Of a stretch of 64,000 nt of DNA, positions 12,464-25,611 are shown piece after piece. Position 1 is the first letter of the stretch. Each line of letters starts with the position of its first letter. The stretch spans positions 1,674,001 through 1,738,000 of the forward strand of contig NC_057377.1 of NCBI RefSeq assembly GCF_016906535.1, given 5' to 3'. Source of the DNA: Rhizoctonia solani. Its lineage: Eukaryota; Basidiomycota; Agaricomycetes; Cantharellales; Ceratobasidiaceae. The notes under the pieces were generated by a model, which worked only from the letters and a program-made list of their open reading frames with translations, was not told the origin of the DNA and searched no databases. Position numbers and translations under genes: made by a program.

Positions 12464-13175
12464 CGTGTTTACGACGCATATATCACAAGTTTTGTTGGGT
12501 TTTGTGTATTTTTTCTTGGTTTAGCCGATTGTTCTGCAATGAGATGGTTCTTTTAGTCTTGTTAATTTCGCGTGATCATATTGCGTGTTAGGTGCTCTGG
12601 CATCAAAGCGGGACTAGCCTACGGGTTGAATTTTTAGATATTTATTAACTGTATCACGCGCCTGATTGCGAAGAACATTATCTTCGTACGGTGGCTGAGT
12701 CCAGTCCTGAAAAGCAAGCGAAATTAAACGTTAGCATCTAGGTGGCTGTGTGGCAGGGGTGAGCCCCTTGGATCGGGCCCGATCGGGGCACCATGACTTT
12801 ATCGTATCCGCTTCGGTCGTAGTCTGCCCAGGTTTTACCACTTCAAAATATTTATGGTACACTGAAACGAAATTTTTTACCTCTCCTATCGAATAGTTAC
12901 TTAGACCAATGCTGGGGGATTTCATTGCACGGCTTGGGGAAGGGTGTGTGATTAAATGCTGACATCAAAGCAGTGCTACATTTCCCGAGATAAACGACGG
13001 TTATATATACTGTAGGCAAGTACTTCATACCTCAAGGTTTCTTATTCAGGCAAGAGCACAGAACTTGCATATTTCTGTCACACGTTTGTAATCAAATGAC
13101 AAACTCCGATAGATGGACCGATACTTCAACAGGATGACGAGTCGAAGTCATATCCTTCGATCCCGACTATGATCT
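12464..13175. other. Intergenic between tyrosinase and the NLR cluster
   Basis: No firm gene. On the minus strand, 12,925-12,630 holds an ORF beginning MKSPSIGLSNYSIGEVKNF. A textbook branch point and acceptor (GCTAACG then GCTTTTCAG) and a downstream open block follow it. A small two-exon gene is possible but unproved. TATATATA at 13,002-13,009 may serve NLR gene A, 167 bp downstream. Confidence 0.3.
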
Positions 13176-16100
13176 ATGTCGTCTCCTCCTGGAACTCCGA
13201 AGCAGAGAAAGGGACTGCGACTTGGAAAACTACTAAAGGCTCCGTTTGTCAGATCGCGGTCACGTTCGCCTTCACAGTCTCGCCCGCCATCTACGTCAAA
13301 TGAGGGAACTGGGTTGGCTGGTCCTAGCAATGTATACACAGGGGCATCCCAGGCTGGAGTTGACGAGGCTGCGCGCGCCAATGTGCCACCGAGCGCCAAT
13401 ACACCTGAAGGTCCTTTCGTAGCATTGACAACGCCAATAATCGCAGAACCTACCGAGTCTGGTACGCGAGTGATGCAACCAACAGCCATTAACCCTACCC
13501 CGTCACCACAACCCACCAACAATACAACAGACACAGCCTCGCCTATCAAAACTGCCATGAATTCGGGACCGAAGGATCGGAGTACAGTCTGGGATGGGCT
13601 TCGGGGAGCATTACGCGCACTTAAGGATACATCGAGCATTTTCCCTCCACTTTTTTCCGCTGTCGAATCTCTGATCGAATGCATCGATGAGTTGGAGGTG
13701 AGAAAATGGCCGCCTTGATAGGGTCTATATGCTAAGTCGGCTTCCATGTACAGACAACTGCACAAAACCGTGGTGACCTTGAGGAGATTGCTATGGAGCT
13801 GACCGCGCTGGGCAACAGTCTCAATGATGGATTGAATGGACCTTCACCCGCCATCACGTCCGATTCGGTAGCAAGTCTGGCTATGTGAGTCCAGTTTCAT
13901 ATACCATGATACTCGACCAGTAAAACAGGGCCTCTAGTTCGATCAAAACGCAGATAACAGAAGTCAGGGGCAGATTAGACCGTACGAACAGAGGAGGGAT
14001 AAGGGATGCACGGGCGGAAGAGGAAGAGCTTGTGAGACATTACCGGCGGATTGAAGCTTACTTTCGTCAAATTCAGGTAAGAGAACCCAGAGCCAATGCA
14101 ATTAAAAAGAAAAAAAGCTTTCTGATCGCCGAATAGACGAATATAACCATGAGCACCTGGAGTATTGCCAATGAGCATCTAGTGGTGAGCTTATCTTGCT
14201 ATTTCATCCATATATATAACAGCTGACTGGACACCCCAGAACACAAGGCTAGAAGGCCTGAACCCGGTGAAACAGGCTACCTACGACTCAAATTTATCGA
14301 CAGAGATTAACCGGCGATCTTGCACCGAAGGCACACGGGTAGGGGTACTCGACGACCTCGATAATTGGGTATACAATCCCACGAGCCGGTCTGTATACTG
14401 GATGAATGGCATGGCAGGAACAGGAAAGACGACTATTGCATCCACCTTCTGCGATCGAGTCGAAAAACGTAAGCTCCTGGCGGCAAGCTTTTTCTGCACC
14501 CGTAGCTCTTCCGAGTGCAGGAACGTGTCGCGAATCATACCAACGATAGCATATCAACTTGCTCGATACTCCATCCCGTACCGATCGGCGTTGTACAAGA
14601 TACTGGGTCAAAATCCAGACATTGGTTCGAAGAATGTGCTAAAACAGTTTGAACACCTACTAAAGGAGCCGTTACAACAAGTGAAGGGCGCTATGCCTGA
14701 GCACCTTGTAGTTGTGGTCGATGCCCTGGACGAGTGCGATGATCATAGTGCGGCTGTAGTCGTTCTGGATATGCTATTTCGCCATGCAACTGACGTTCCA
14801 CTCAAGTTCCTCATCACAAGCCGACCGGAGCCAGAGATATACAGCAAGATGTCCCTAAATGCACAGTTGCGAGAGGTCATTCACCTCCACGAGATCGAAA
14901 AGTCACTGGTACAAGAAGATATTGCGTTATACCTAAAGACGGAGCTCAAGTCCATGTCTCTCAGTTCGACTGACATCGAGCAGCTCGTAGTTCGGTCCGG
15001 AACCTTGTTTATATATGCAGCCACTCTAGTGCGATACATCCTTCCCGGAAAACAAACTACCAACCCACAAAAGCGGCTGCGGTCCGTGCTGAGCATGACA
15101 CCTGAATCAACAAAGAAGCACGCACAAATCGATGCACTGTATACGGCGGTTTTACAATCTGCCCTGAGCGAGGACGAGCTAGAGGCGGACGAAGCAGAAG
15201 ACATTCGGGTAGTGCTGCGCACCGTTCTATTCGCGCAAGAGCCGATCAGCGTGGGGACAATTGCAGAATTGGCGAATATCGATGACCCGCAACGTGTAGT
15301 ATATGCGCTACATCCGCTGCGCTCTGTGCTTCACCAATCGGAGCAGACGGGCCTAGTATCCACACTCCACGCATCGTTCCTCGATTTCATGTTTAGCAAT
15401 CAACGGTCAGGCGCATACTTTTGCGATGTCGTCGAACACAGCCAGCTTCTAGCGCGACGATGTTTCTCAGTGATGAAGGAGCAACTGAGGTTTAACATAT
15501 GCGACCTTGAATCGTCGTTTGTGTCCGATACCCAAGTTCATAACATGTCTGCTCGAGTTCAGAAAAATATTCCATCTACTCTGGCCTATGCATGTCGCTA
15601 TTGGGCAAGCCACCTCAACTTGGCACCAAAATCAGATGTTCTGTTCGCTACACTCGAAGATTTTCTATCTCATCGACTGTTATTCTGGATGGAGGTACTC
15701 AATCTACGACGAGAAACCGCTCTGGGCATCGAAGGATTGCTAAAAGGGCAGCAGTGGCTAATTGTGAGTAAATCGACGAGTGCTTCGGATCATAACTGAG
15801 CAAGAGTCTAGCATGTGAAATGCACTCTATCCGAGCTTTTATTGCTTGTTGAGGACGCACGTAACCTTCTATCCAGCTTTTCAGCCAGCCCTGCTTCCAA
15901 ATCTACTCCCCACATCTATATATCGTCACTATCTTTTTGTCCCCGCTCCAGCTCTATATATAAGCACTACTGGAAACGTACACAAAACCTCGTTGAGCTA
16001 AAGGGAAGCTTGATGGAGCGTAGGGAGGTTGCACCTCTCGCCACGTGGAATGTCGGTTCATCCGCCTTTTCAGCAGCATACTCGCCTGATGGCGCTCAGA

Positions 16101-17728
16101 TCGTAGTGGGATGTGGCGACGGAAGCGTCAGGATACTCGGCTCATATGGCGATTCGGTTCTCAGTGGCCCACTGGAAGGTCATACCCAGGCCATCTTCTC
16201 AGTTGCGTTCTCGCACGATGGTAGTGCTGTCGCCTCCGCGTCCTATGACCATACGATACGAATTTGGAACGCATACAATGGCGCCCTTATCGCTGGTCCA
16301 CTTCAAGGACACACAGATAAGGTATTTTCTGTCGATTTCTCACCTGATGATACTCGTTTGGTCACTTGCTCATATGACCGTACTATTCGAATCTGGGACA
16401 CGCGAACAGGTGCGCCCGTGAGAGGCCCATTGGAGGGACATACTGAACCAGTCTGCTGTGTGAGATTCTCGCCCAACGGATCATTCATTGCCTCCTGCTC
16501 CAGAGACGGAACGGTTCGTCTGTGGAACGTTCATGACGGCACTGCCACTACACCTCCGCTTGTAGGCCACACCGACTGGGTCTTGTGCGTCTCTTTCGTC
16601 CCCGATGGTTCTAAACTTGTAAGCGCTGGCCAGGTCGATACCATTCGTGTCTGGCAAATTCCCGACGGGTCACATACCGGGACCTCATTTGAAGCGGTGC
16701 CAGAATTTGTCTATTCAGTAGCAACCTCACCCGATGGAACACAAATTGCAGCTGCATCTAGCGATGGCACTGTGCGAGTCTGGAATATCAACCATGGCAA
16801 CCTCATTGCCGGGCCTTTCCGCGGCCATACCGATTGGGTTCGGTCTGTCGCCTATTCACCAGACGGAACTCGGCTTGTCTCTACCTCTCACGATAACACT
16901 GTCCGAGTGTGGAATGTTCGTAATGGTCTGCTCGCTCCTGCATCTTCCGTACCACCCGATGCCTTGACTGATATCAAGTCGCTTTCATTTGCTCTCGACA
17001 ACTCCCGTATTATCTCCATTTATGCCGATAAATCTATTAGGATTTGGGACTTGGGGTGCATATATGCATCTTCGGCGGTGGCCTCGGACCAGGCACAATT
17101 CCCAGATTTGCCAATCTCGAACAACTCGCCTAGTGAACTGTATACAGCTGGGGCTTCGGAGACCGGCAAAGTGCAGATCCTGAGTACGGCTGACGGGTCA
17201 GTCGTTTCTGGCCCGTTCGGAGTCAACTATGATTCTCTCTTTTCGCTTTCGTTCTCATCCGACAACGCCATCGTCGTTATGGGTTGCAAAAACGGCCTTA
17301 TCCACGCCTGGGACTTGGGGACTGGAGAACCCGTAGCTGGCCCATTCGTGGGGCATACTTGGCCGGTCACAGCACTGGCCCAATCTCATGATGGCTCGAT
17401 GCTCGCCTCGTATTCCGAGATAGACAAGGCTATCCGAATATGGAACATGCCAATCGCGACATCCGATCCACAATCTCAGCCTAGGTTCTCACTTGGCTTC
17501 ATGTCAAGCCCCGGGGACGTCGCTGCTCACGATGAATGGACTATCGCGGCTGATGGTTGGATGGTGGACAATGATGGTCGTCTACTGATCTGGCTTCCAT
17601 CCGACGTCGCTGCTCAATGGAAGTCTCCGTATGCTTCTCTCGTTATTACTAGATTCGGTACGTTGCAGATACCGAGGCAAAGGCTTGTTGTTGGGGATGA
17701 GTGGCACCGGTGCTATACGCAAAAATGA
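13176..17728 (+). CDS. NACHT-WD40 NLR-like protein A
   Basis: STAND-class ATPase, in family terms a cytosolic sensor that oligomerises on ligand binding. Exons 13176-13697, 13754-13884, 13938-14076, 14137-14184, 14240-15763 and 15812-17728 give 1,426 residues. Order: basic Ser/Pro-rich tail (1-130); helical domain (about 135-280) spread over exons 1 to 4, with RHYRRIEAYFRQIQ; CTEGTR lead-in; NACHT with Walker A GMAGTGKTT at about 337 and Walker B VVVVDALDEC at about 436; helical region with LVSTLHASFLDFMF; linker from 789 (HIYISSLSFCPRSS); about ten WD40 blades (870-1,333); conserved C-terminal domain (DGWMVDN to GDEWHRC). It is the most diverged member: the WD40 half does not share the near-identity seen among B to G. 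Exon lengths and phases nonetheless match exactly (131, 139, 48 nt for exons 2 to 4). Confidence 0.92.
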
Positions 17729-18433
17729 TTTCACATACAATGATTTGTCACAAATGTGGCCCGAATAGGCCATCTGTACCTGTATTTTTATTTTGTAGTC
17801 CGTACTTCCATTACTATTTATTGCAAAGCAGTCTTGTCGTGACCGTATCTTTTGGTGCAAATCTGGGCTTAGAGCAATTTTCACATCATCATGAATATGT
17901 GAGACAAATGAGAGCAACATCGAGGGTCGGGGTTCAGAAAAGTAGTGGGGAAACAACCAAGTAAGACTGGGTAGCAGTATCAGATTCAGTGACAAATGTA
18001 TTTATTTCGCTTCTTTGAGTGTTTACTGAATAAGAGAGTGGAACTGATGGACTAATTATGATGTTTCTGACTTTATATTCAGGCAAAGTAAAGGATAGCG
18101 TCGATCAGAAACTGGTGGATCTCTCCTGTCACGTGTTCGGCAGATCTCTCTGTTTGATTCTACAACTTGCAAACATTGCGGCGAGCATGCACTAATCGAG
18201 GGAATAATGGTGAGTGTGGCCAAGACGATGAGCTTGCGAGCCGTTTGAATGATAACATGATGATCAGTCCTGATCTACACCATAAGCCGAAGCCCCTTCT
18301 TGCACTTCTTGATCGGATCGGCGAATGCAGTAATGCAGATAATGGCTTGCAACGTGCACCACACGTTCTGACTTGCTATAAATGGAGCACCTTGGTACGT
18401 GAGTACTCTGCTCGACGACCGCCAGCACAGAAT
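17729..18433. other. Intergenic A-B
   Basis: Promoter region of gene B. It has a CACGTG core at 18,130-18,135 and TATAAA at 18,377-18,382. An in-frame ATG exists at 18,167, but the reading up to 18,433 crosses the TATA box and is not matched in paralogues, so it is treated as untranslated. Confidence 0.5.
18377..18382 (+). promoter_or_regulatory. TATA box, gene B
   Basis: TATAAA in the context TTGCTATAAA, 57 bp before the chosen ATG. The same context precedes the starts of C, D and E. Confidence 0.6.
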
Positions 18434-21400
18434 ATGTCGTCGGCAAACAACAAGTCCAAGTCGACACGGAAGAGAATCGGAGGCTGGTTTCGCAAGCGAT
18501 TGGGTGAATCTTCGTCCCGACCGCTGTCCACGTCGTCTCCAGGACTACTATCCGCGTCACATGCATCGCTGACTTCAGGTCCGACTGACGACGGCCAGAG
18601 CAGCACTCCCGACAGACAAAACATCATCGCATCGACGGATAGGCTTTCCCACGCTCCACCATCCAACTCTCTCCCAGCACCATCTGTTCTTAATGCCGTG
18701 GCTGTACCTCACAAGTCTCCATCCTCCCAAATATCTACCCTAATCCCCGAATTAGCCATCGAGCAATCTCATGGACATGACGAGCTGCCTCTAACTAGGA
18801 CCACCACTGAGCCCGTGGGAGATAACAAAGCATGGACCAGTCTACTTGCATCGCTAAAGAAGCTAAAGGGCATGGCGAGACTGATTCCATCGGTCGCAGA
18901 TGCCGCTGGAGTGCTTCTGGATTGCTTCGACACGATTGAGGTATGTCCAAAGAGGTTTATGAATCGGCAGAGCTAACAGAGATAGTTTTACAGGCAGCTG
19001 CCAAGAGCCAGCAAGACTATGAAGACCTGGCGACAGAGCTTGTGGTGCTGAGTGATATCCTGGCCCAGCAGATAGAGGGCATAGGGTCGGAAGCAGTGTC
19101 GAAGTGTGTGTCTGGTGTCGCTCAGTACGTGAGGGTACCTAACACCCAAACCATGACTGACCGAGATGGTAGCGCGATTGAAAGGCAGGCACAAGAAATC
19201 AAGAAAAAGAGGGGGAGAGGAAAGGAGAGACGACTACAGCAGGCGAGTTCGGACGAGGAAGATGTGATGCGACACTATCGGCGAATCGAGTCGCTGTTTC
19301 GGCAGCTGCAGGTCAGTATTCATGCCGTCGTTGGATGCTTTAGCGTATGCTGATAGGATGATAGGCAAACCTGAGCATGAATACATGGAGTGTCGCAAAC
19401 GATCTGATGGTGGTATGCGTGACACTCCCAGAGATGGCTATGTACTTAAACTAGAATGAACAGAACACACGACTGGAAGGTCTGGGACCGGAGAAGCAGG
19501 CGGCATACGACTCGGCACTCTCGGAAACCGTCGGCAGGCGCACATGTACCGAAGGCACGCGCACAAAAGTCCTATCTGACCTAGTGGAATGGGCACACGA
19601 CAAGAACGCACCTGCGATATACTGGATGAACGGCATGGCAGGCACGGGCAAGACGACGATCGCGTACTCATTCGCTGAATGGCTGAAGCAACACGAGCTA
19701 CTGGCGGGGAGCTTCTTCTGCACTCGGACGTCAGCTGCGTGTCGGGACGTGGCGAAGATCGTACCGACGGTAGTATACCAGCTGGCGCGGTACTCGGCGA
19801 CATTCCAATCGATACTATACGATATCCTGAGCGCGGAACCTGATGCAGCAACGAAAAACATAACGAACCAGTTCGAGTCGCTACTGAAAGAGGCACTGGA
19901 AAAAACAAGGGGAAAGGGCAAGGGCGATGCATTCGACAACCTGGTTATAGTCATCGATGCGCTGGATGAGTGTGAAGACCCCAGAGGCGTAGAAACCATA
20001 CTTGACAGACTGTTCCAGTACGCACCTCACCTAGGGCTCAAGTTCTTCGTTACCAGTCGGCCGGAGCCTGGGATATACGCCAAAATGGCGGTCAACGTTG
20101 GGTGCCGGGGCGGGATGGTACTACACGACATCGAGACGTCGCTTGTGAGCAAAGATATCGAGCTGTACCTCGAACAAGAGCTGGCGTCCATTCCACTTCG
20201 TGTTCCCGAGTCGGATCTCAAGCAACTTGTAGATCGATCGGGCGCGTTGTTCATCTATGCGGCCACACTCGTTCGATACATCCGTACCGCAAAACGCAGC
20301 GTCAATCCATACGACCGCCTACAATCGATCCTTGCCTCATCTTCAGGATCCAGTCGGGAACATGCACAGATTGATAAACTATATCTAGCCGTATTGGAGT
20401 CGGCATTGGAGGACGAAGAGCTAGAGCATTCGGAAAGGGAGGCCATCCTAGCGGTGTTGCATACTGTGCTTATGACTCAAGAGCCAATTCGCGTCGAGAC
20501 CATAGCGCTATTAGCCGGGATCGATGGGCCAGAGCGGGTAGAGTACGCGCTTGCCCCACTCCGGTCGGTGCTGCATCAGTCCGAGTCGACGGGCCTTGTG
20601 TCCACTCTGCATGCATCGTTCCCAGACTTCATGTTCAGCCATACACGATCGGGGTCATACTTCTGCGACGTCGACAAACATAGCCCCGGAATGGCCCATC
20701 GATGCTTCACAGTGATGAAGGACCAGCTGCGGTTCAACATATGCGACCTGCCTTCCTCGTTCATACCGGACGAAAACGTCGATAACTTACAAGACCGGAT
20801 CAAACACCGGATCTCGGCGTCACTGGCATATGTGTGCCGGTACTGGGCCAGTCATGTCAGCCTTGCACCTGCGAACGACGATCTACGCGAGGACATGAGT
20901 GTGTTCCTATCGGAGCGACTACTGTTCTGGATGGAGGTCATGAGCTTGCGACGTGAGCTGTTGGCAGGGATCGAAGGATTTCTGGCGCTGAAGCAGTGGC
21001 TGAGGGTGAGTGGGTCAACGCTTTCCGATACAGTGACTGATGTAGCAGTACATAAGAAAACCAACTCTCAAAAACCCGAGGTGGCGATATTGATCGAGGA
21101 CGCCAGCAACTTCTACACCAGCTATGCCTCCAGCCCAGCGTGTCATTGCACACCGCACATCTACATCTCATGCCTTCCATTCTGTCCTCGGTCGAGCACA
21201 GTGTACAAGCACTACTGGCCTCGGATGCAAGGGCTGGTGGAGCTGAAGGGCAGTCTGATGGACCGCAGAGAGACAGCCGCACTGGCCACCTGGAACATTC
21301 ACTCGCCAGTATGGTCGGTGGCGTACTCAGGGGATGGCAGTCGAGTTGCAGTCGGATGCCTGGACGGAACAGTGAGCATACGGAACGCATACGATGGCAC

Positions 21401-22964
21401 ATTGCTTGTTGGACCCTGGAATGCTCACACTGATGTTGTTCGTTCGGTTGTGTTCTCGCCTGATGGCAGACTTGTTGCCTCGGGGTCAGATGATCGCACC
21501 ATCGGAGTGTGGGACGTGCGCACCGGCAGTCCTGTTGCCGGCCCATTCCGCGGACACACCAGCTGGGTCTACTCGGTTTCGTTCTCACCCGACAGCAAGC
21601 GCATAGTCTCTGGCTCCGACGACAACACCGTTTGTATATGGGACACGGCCAATGGCACACTGCTTGTGCGCCCATTGCGCAGTCATACTGACTCAGTCCG
21701 CTTCGTGACGTTCTCGCCCGACGGCACACTCATTGCCTCTGCCTCCAAGGACAAGACTATCCGACTGTGGCGCTCGGACGACGGCACTCCTGCTACTTCC
21801 CCACTTCAAGGTCACACCCACTCTGTCAACTCTGTTACGTTCACGCCCGATGGCACTTGGCTTGTCAGCGGGTCAGACGACGGGACCGTTCGTGTGCGGA
21901 GGGTGTCGGATGGGTCGGCCGTCGCCACTCCATTTCAGGGTCATTCAGGTGGCGTCTACTCGGTGGCAGTGTCACCTGATGGCATGCTTGTTGCATCTGG
22001 GTCTGACGATTGTACTGTGCGAGTGTGGAGGATGAGCGATGGGTCACTTGCTGCCAGTCCATTTGTTGGCCATACTGGTTGGATTGGGTCAGTTGGGTAC
22101 TCACCGGATGGGACGCAAGTCATCTCTGGCTCTGGTGATCAGACCGTTCGTGTTTGGAATGTGCGCGAAGGCATGATGTCCCCTGCCTCCTCAGAAGTTA
22201 CTCTATCCCATATCACATCCCTCTCTTTCTTGCCTGATAGCGCTCATGTGTTGACAGTGTCAGATGAGGACGAGATGCGCATGTGGGATGTCTCGAGTGG
22301 CATATCCCAGCCAGCGCCACCCGACATCCAGGTTCCCCATCCTCCATCTCATGCAGCATCTCCCGATAGGTCCTACACTGCTGAAACTAATACGCATGGA
22401 AAGCTAGTACAGGTTGTGCGGACGGACAACAAGTCTGTGGCTGCTGGGCCGTTTGATCCCACCCCTCGAGTATCGCAATTCTCTCACGACAGTACCTGCG
22501 TCATCGTGGGCTTTTGGGATGGCAGGATTGAGAGGATATGTCTGCGGACTGGGCAGACTGCGTTCCAGTTGCGCCCCGGTGACAACGACTGCGTTAACCT
22601 GATTGCAGAGTGCCCGGATGGTTCACTTCTTGCCTCCATTGAAGACACCTCGTACGACAGTCCCATCCTACGAATCTGGAGCATGGCTGGACCGACACTC
22701 TGTTTTCGAACCTCAGACGATCCCCCTCTCAATCCAGAGCCAGGTCAGACACTCTCTGGACCTTACGACCAATGCCATATCGACAGCGATGGGTGGATGG
22801 TCAACAGCAACAACGACCTGCTTATTTGGCTTCCGTCAGAGATAGCTGCTGCAGGACTGTCTCCGTTCGTGTCGGTGATCGTAACAAAAACAGGAACACT
22901 GCAAGTACCGAAGCAGATGCTGGTAGCCGGACATCAGTGGCATAAGTGTCATGTGTTGGGCTGA
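18434..22964 (+). CDS. NACHT-WD40 NLR-like protein B
   Basis: Exons 18434-18940, 18994-19124, 19173-19311, 19365-19412, 19464-21005 and 21057-22964 give 1,424 residues. The start MSSANNKSKS matches the MSxxNNRS starts of C, D, E and G. Basic tail (KRIGGWFRKRLG), Ser/Thr/Pro-rich spacer, helical domain (about 125-275, with LKKLKGMARLIPSVADAAG), Walker A at 332-339, Walker B VIVIDALDEC at about 435, linker, then WD40 from 864 to 1,332. Seven canonical blades are followed by about four divergent ones and the C-terminal DGWMV to HQWHKC domain. Oddities: blade 5 has VRVRR where all others have VRVWR or VRAWR, losing the WD-motif Trp, and intron 5 (51 nt) contains no in-frame stop, so it could stay in the message or be exonic. 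The NACHT half belongs to the C/D/F subfamily. Confidence 0.92.
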
Positions 22965-23585
22965 GTGTTGCGTGAAAACTCCTGCTTCCTGATTTATATC
23001 GCGAATTGGATGGCTGGGATGATTTGTGGCGCCAAGCTTGAGAATATGATGTACGGACTCCGTGATTGGTCCCCATTGCGTGTAGTACAGATTATATATA
23101 TTTACTGAAACTTATATGACATGCGTGCTTGAGAGGTGAGATTCTTGTGCTCGGGCAGACACGCACGGGTGAGGCGAAACGAGGGACCAGTAACCCTGTT
23201 ATTTGACTGATGATTTGGTATCTATGTGCCGGTCAATTCAGACTTAAGCGCTGGAGCAAAACTCCGGCACACGTATGCAGACGACACCTGGCCCTGCAGG
23301 TGAACATATGCTAGGAACTCAATAGCTAATGTATGATGCCCGTAAAAGAATCACATGTATACTTCAGGTGTTCGCGTGTGTTCACAGATAACTCAAGATC
23401 AATACATATCGACTGTCATTCAAGTACGTCATCTCTGGCAAGAGACTGCCTTGTGATTCACTTACTTGTCACTGTTCAGCACATAGATCGCTTGATGACT
23501 ATTGTTTCTCATAGTCCAGCCGCTTCAGCATTTGAGACTCACAGTAAGCCACTACATCTTACTCTTTGCCATTGAATTCGCCTAA
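22965..23585. other. 3' flank of gene B
   Basis: Unique spacer with no gene seen. It ends where the duplicated C/D upstream segment begins (about 23,586). Confidence 0.4.
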
Positions 23586-24430
23586 CATTATGCTGTTAGT
23601 ACTACCCTCGCACCCGGTAAACATCATCCCATCGCATCCCGCAGCCACGCCGCACTATAGACCTTGGACTTGGGATGCTGTGAAGCTCCGTGACTATTTT
23701 GTCTTGAATTATACTTTTATAAAATAGAATTAAAGTAGAACACCCCGGGCGCAGAGAATGTTACGGATGGAAGACAGGAGATACGAAAGAGACGGGGGCT
23801 AACGGAGAGAAAAATAATCGTATTATCAAGTTTCGATGCTGCAGCGAGCGGTTCCCACTCAGAACTGCCGACACACAACTGAGCTGAAGACATGCTTGGA
23901 AATGCCTTCTAACACACCCGAAATGAAACCCGGCTGTCCAAGGTCTCGTATATGCACCCATCTCGCAGCTGTATACCAATAAGCTAGCTCTATGTGCAAT
24001 TGAGCTAGCCGAAGCCTACATCTATGCTGAAAACGTAGACAGGGGTTGATCGAGCCTCTCTTACAAGTGTCGTGCCGTCAGCTCTGATAGATGTGATGTG
24101 ATAATTCGGGAACCTCTGACTGCGAGGGTACAATGCTTAGCTAACCCCATTCATACTTACCTTTTTGGGGACGAGAGGGAATTCGATTGGAACCAATTGC
24201 AAGCGAGCTTGTTTGGCTAATTGGATGTATCGCGACAACGCTTCGGGCGGGAGTCGTTTTCGGGATCATCGATACATGCGATCGCGCTGGGAGGCTTTGA
24301 TCTTTGACTGTGATGCGAACTACAGTTATATTGTTCTACCACCCAATCAACCACCCAATCACCCAATCAGCCCTATCGAACCGTCGAGTCGAAATGCATC
24401 ACGGCTCATGTTTTCGTTCACCTTCGATGT

Positions 24431-24650
24431 CACTGTGGTGTGATAAGATCCTGAAAATCAGTACATCAGTAAAAGGTTCCTTTTTTCAGTAGGATATGGT
24501 CTGAAAATTACAATGTTAGTATGCCTTGCTCAGCATGAATCAGAGTATGGAAGAATTGATACCTAGAATCAGTATGTATTGATCTTGATTTCAGCTCAAT
24601 TCTCACTTAAACACACGCACTGATTTTCAGCATTATAACCTTGTACAGTG
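24431..24650. mobile_element. CACTA-like MITE, 220 bp
   Basis: Non-coding element with imperfect inverted ends of about 32 bp. Both ends begin CACTGT when read inward, and both contain CTGAAAATCAGT further in. It is flanked on each side by TGT, a 3-bp target duplication. CACTG ends with a 3-bp duplication are typical of the CACTA/EnSpm superfamily. Extra CTGAAAAT motifs lie inside. The paralogous site before gene D (about 34,106) lacks it, which fixes its limits. Confidence 0.85.
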
Positions 24651-25218
24651 TGTGTGCCGCGGTAGCTCGGGCACTATACCATTACATGTCCTTGCAGAGG
24701 GAGCGCGTGTCATAACTGACCGTGTGAGGTTTACCAAAGCAACGCTGAAAGGTTGCGGACGGCGCGTTGAGAAAGGGCTTGCCGTTGATCTGCAGTTTTT
24801 CACCGATTCATCTCAGGCAAACGCTCTTCGCCCGCACGCCGTTCCTTGATATGACTTGTTCATGCAGCAATTGCGTTGTTTACTGACCATCCGCTTAGCT
24901 AGCAGCTACGAATAGAAACAGACTAATGAGATACGTGTGATTGACCGAGAAAGACTGGTGGGTGTAGGAGACTCACAGCTTCATGCATGAGGCGACGTAT
25001 GGCCACTGGTTAGGTCGAGTAGACGGTGTGGCAAGTCGCTTCTCCCATGGTCATGATACCAAGGTCACGAGTATTATCTGCGTTGTTTCTATATTTAGAT
25101 TTATTCTTGATTTAAAAAATACATATACGAATAGCGATAGCAGATTCGAGCGTGTTGGCTTGGTGGAAACTGTGTGAAAAACCAACACCTGCCAATACCG
25201 GTGTTTTGGGGCTGTTGG

Positions 25219-25228
25219 CCACGTGGTC
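25219..25228 (+). promoter_or_regulatory. CCACGTGGTC box upstream of gene C
   Basis: Palindromic CACGTG-core element (bHLH-type binding site in general terms), 330 bp upstream of TATAAA, followed by a conserved CTTTCTGC stretch. Confidence 0.55.
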
Positions 25229-25548
25229 TGCCACTCTTTCTGCCCGACCTTGCCGTTTAAAGTTGTCCAGACCCAACTTTGGTTTCTCTGCGTTATAGAC
25301 CCTGTCGAATACCGCCAAACCTGCTATGATGACTGTACCTATGTGTGTCGTCGACGATTTCGGGACATTTGGACGATGGCTAGGTGGATGACGGTGAGTC
25401 GGACCGGGGTGGTCTCTGCGCACAGTGTTGAGGCATGCTGACCACATCAGACCAATTGCATAAAGAGCGAGTTTATGTGCTTCCAGGCGTGCTGATCATG
25501 TTCTGTGAGTACGGCAGGTTGCAACGTGCAGGCCATGCCTCCTCTTGC

Positions 25549-25554
25549 TATAAA
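25549..25554 (+). promoter_or_regulatory. TATA box, gene C
   Basis: TATAAA 63 bp before the ATG at 25,612, conserved in position in D, E and G. Confidence 0.65.
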
Positions 25555-25611
25555 CGATCCGAGGACGAGCGCTCACTCTCAGTCCATCCAAGGACGACGA
25601 ACACTCGAAAA

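Larger units (their letters stand above)
23586..25611 (+). repeat. Duplicated upstream segment, copy 1 (before gene C)
   Basis: Long direct repeat of 33,281-35,093. Matching landmarks include CTGTTAGTACTAC at the left end, the block around GGCTGTCCAAGGTCTCGTAT, CGAGCCTCTCTTACAAGTG, and the whole promoter up to the start codon. It contains no gene I can support. This copy differs by carrying the MITE at 24,431. Confidence 0.85.

Noticed and set aside
12731..12925. Minus-strand ORF between tyrosinase and gene A as a firm gene
   Set aside because: A good acceptor follows it, but two donor choices give different downstream proteins and neither is recognisable.
16000..17500. Regular about 125-bp periodicity in the WD40 exons as a possible repeat array or CRISPR-like structure
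   Set aside because: The period matches the 42-43 residue WD40 blade; there are no spacers and the frame is open throughout.
18167..18433. In-frame N-terminal extension of gene B from the ATG at 18,167
   Set aside because: It would run through the conserved TATAAA and is not matched upstream of the other copies, whose starts align with 18,434.
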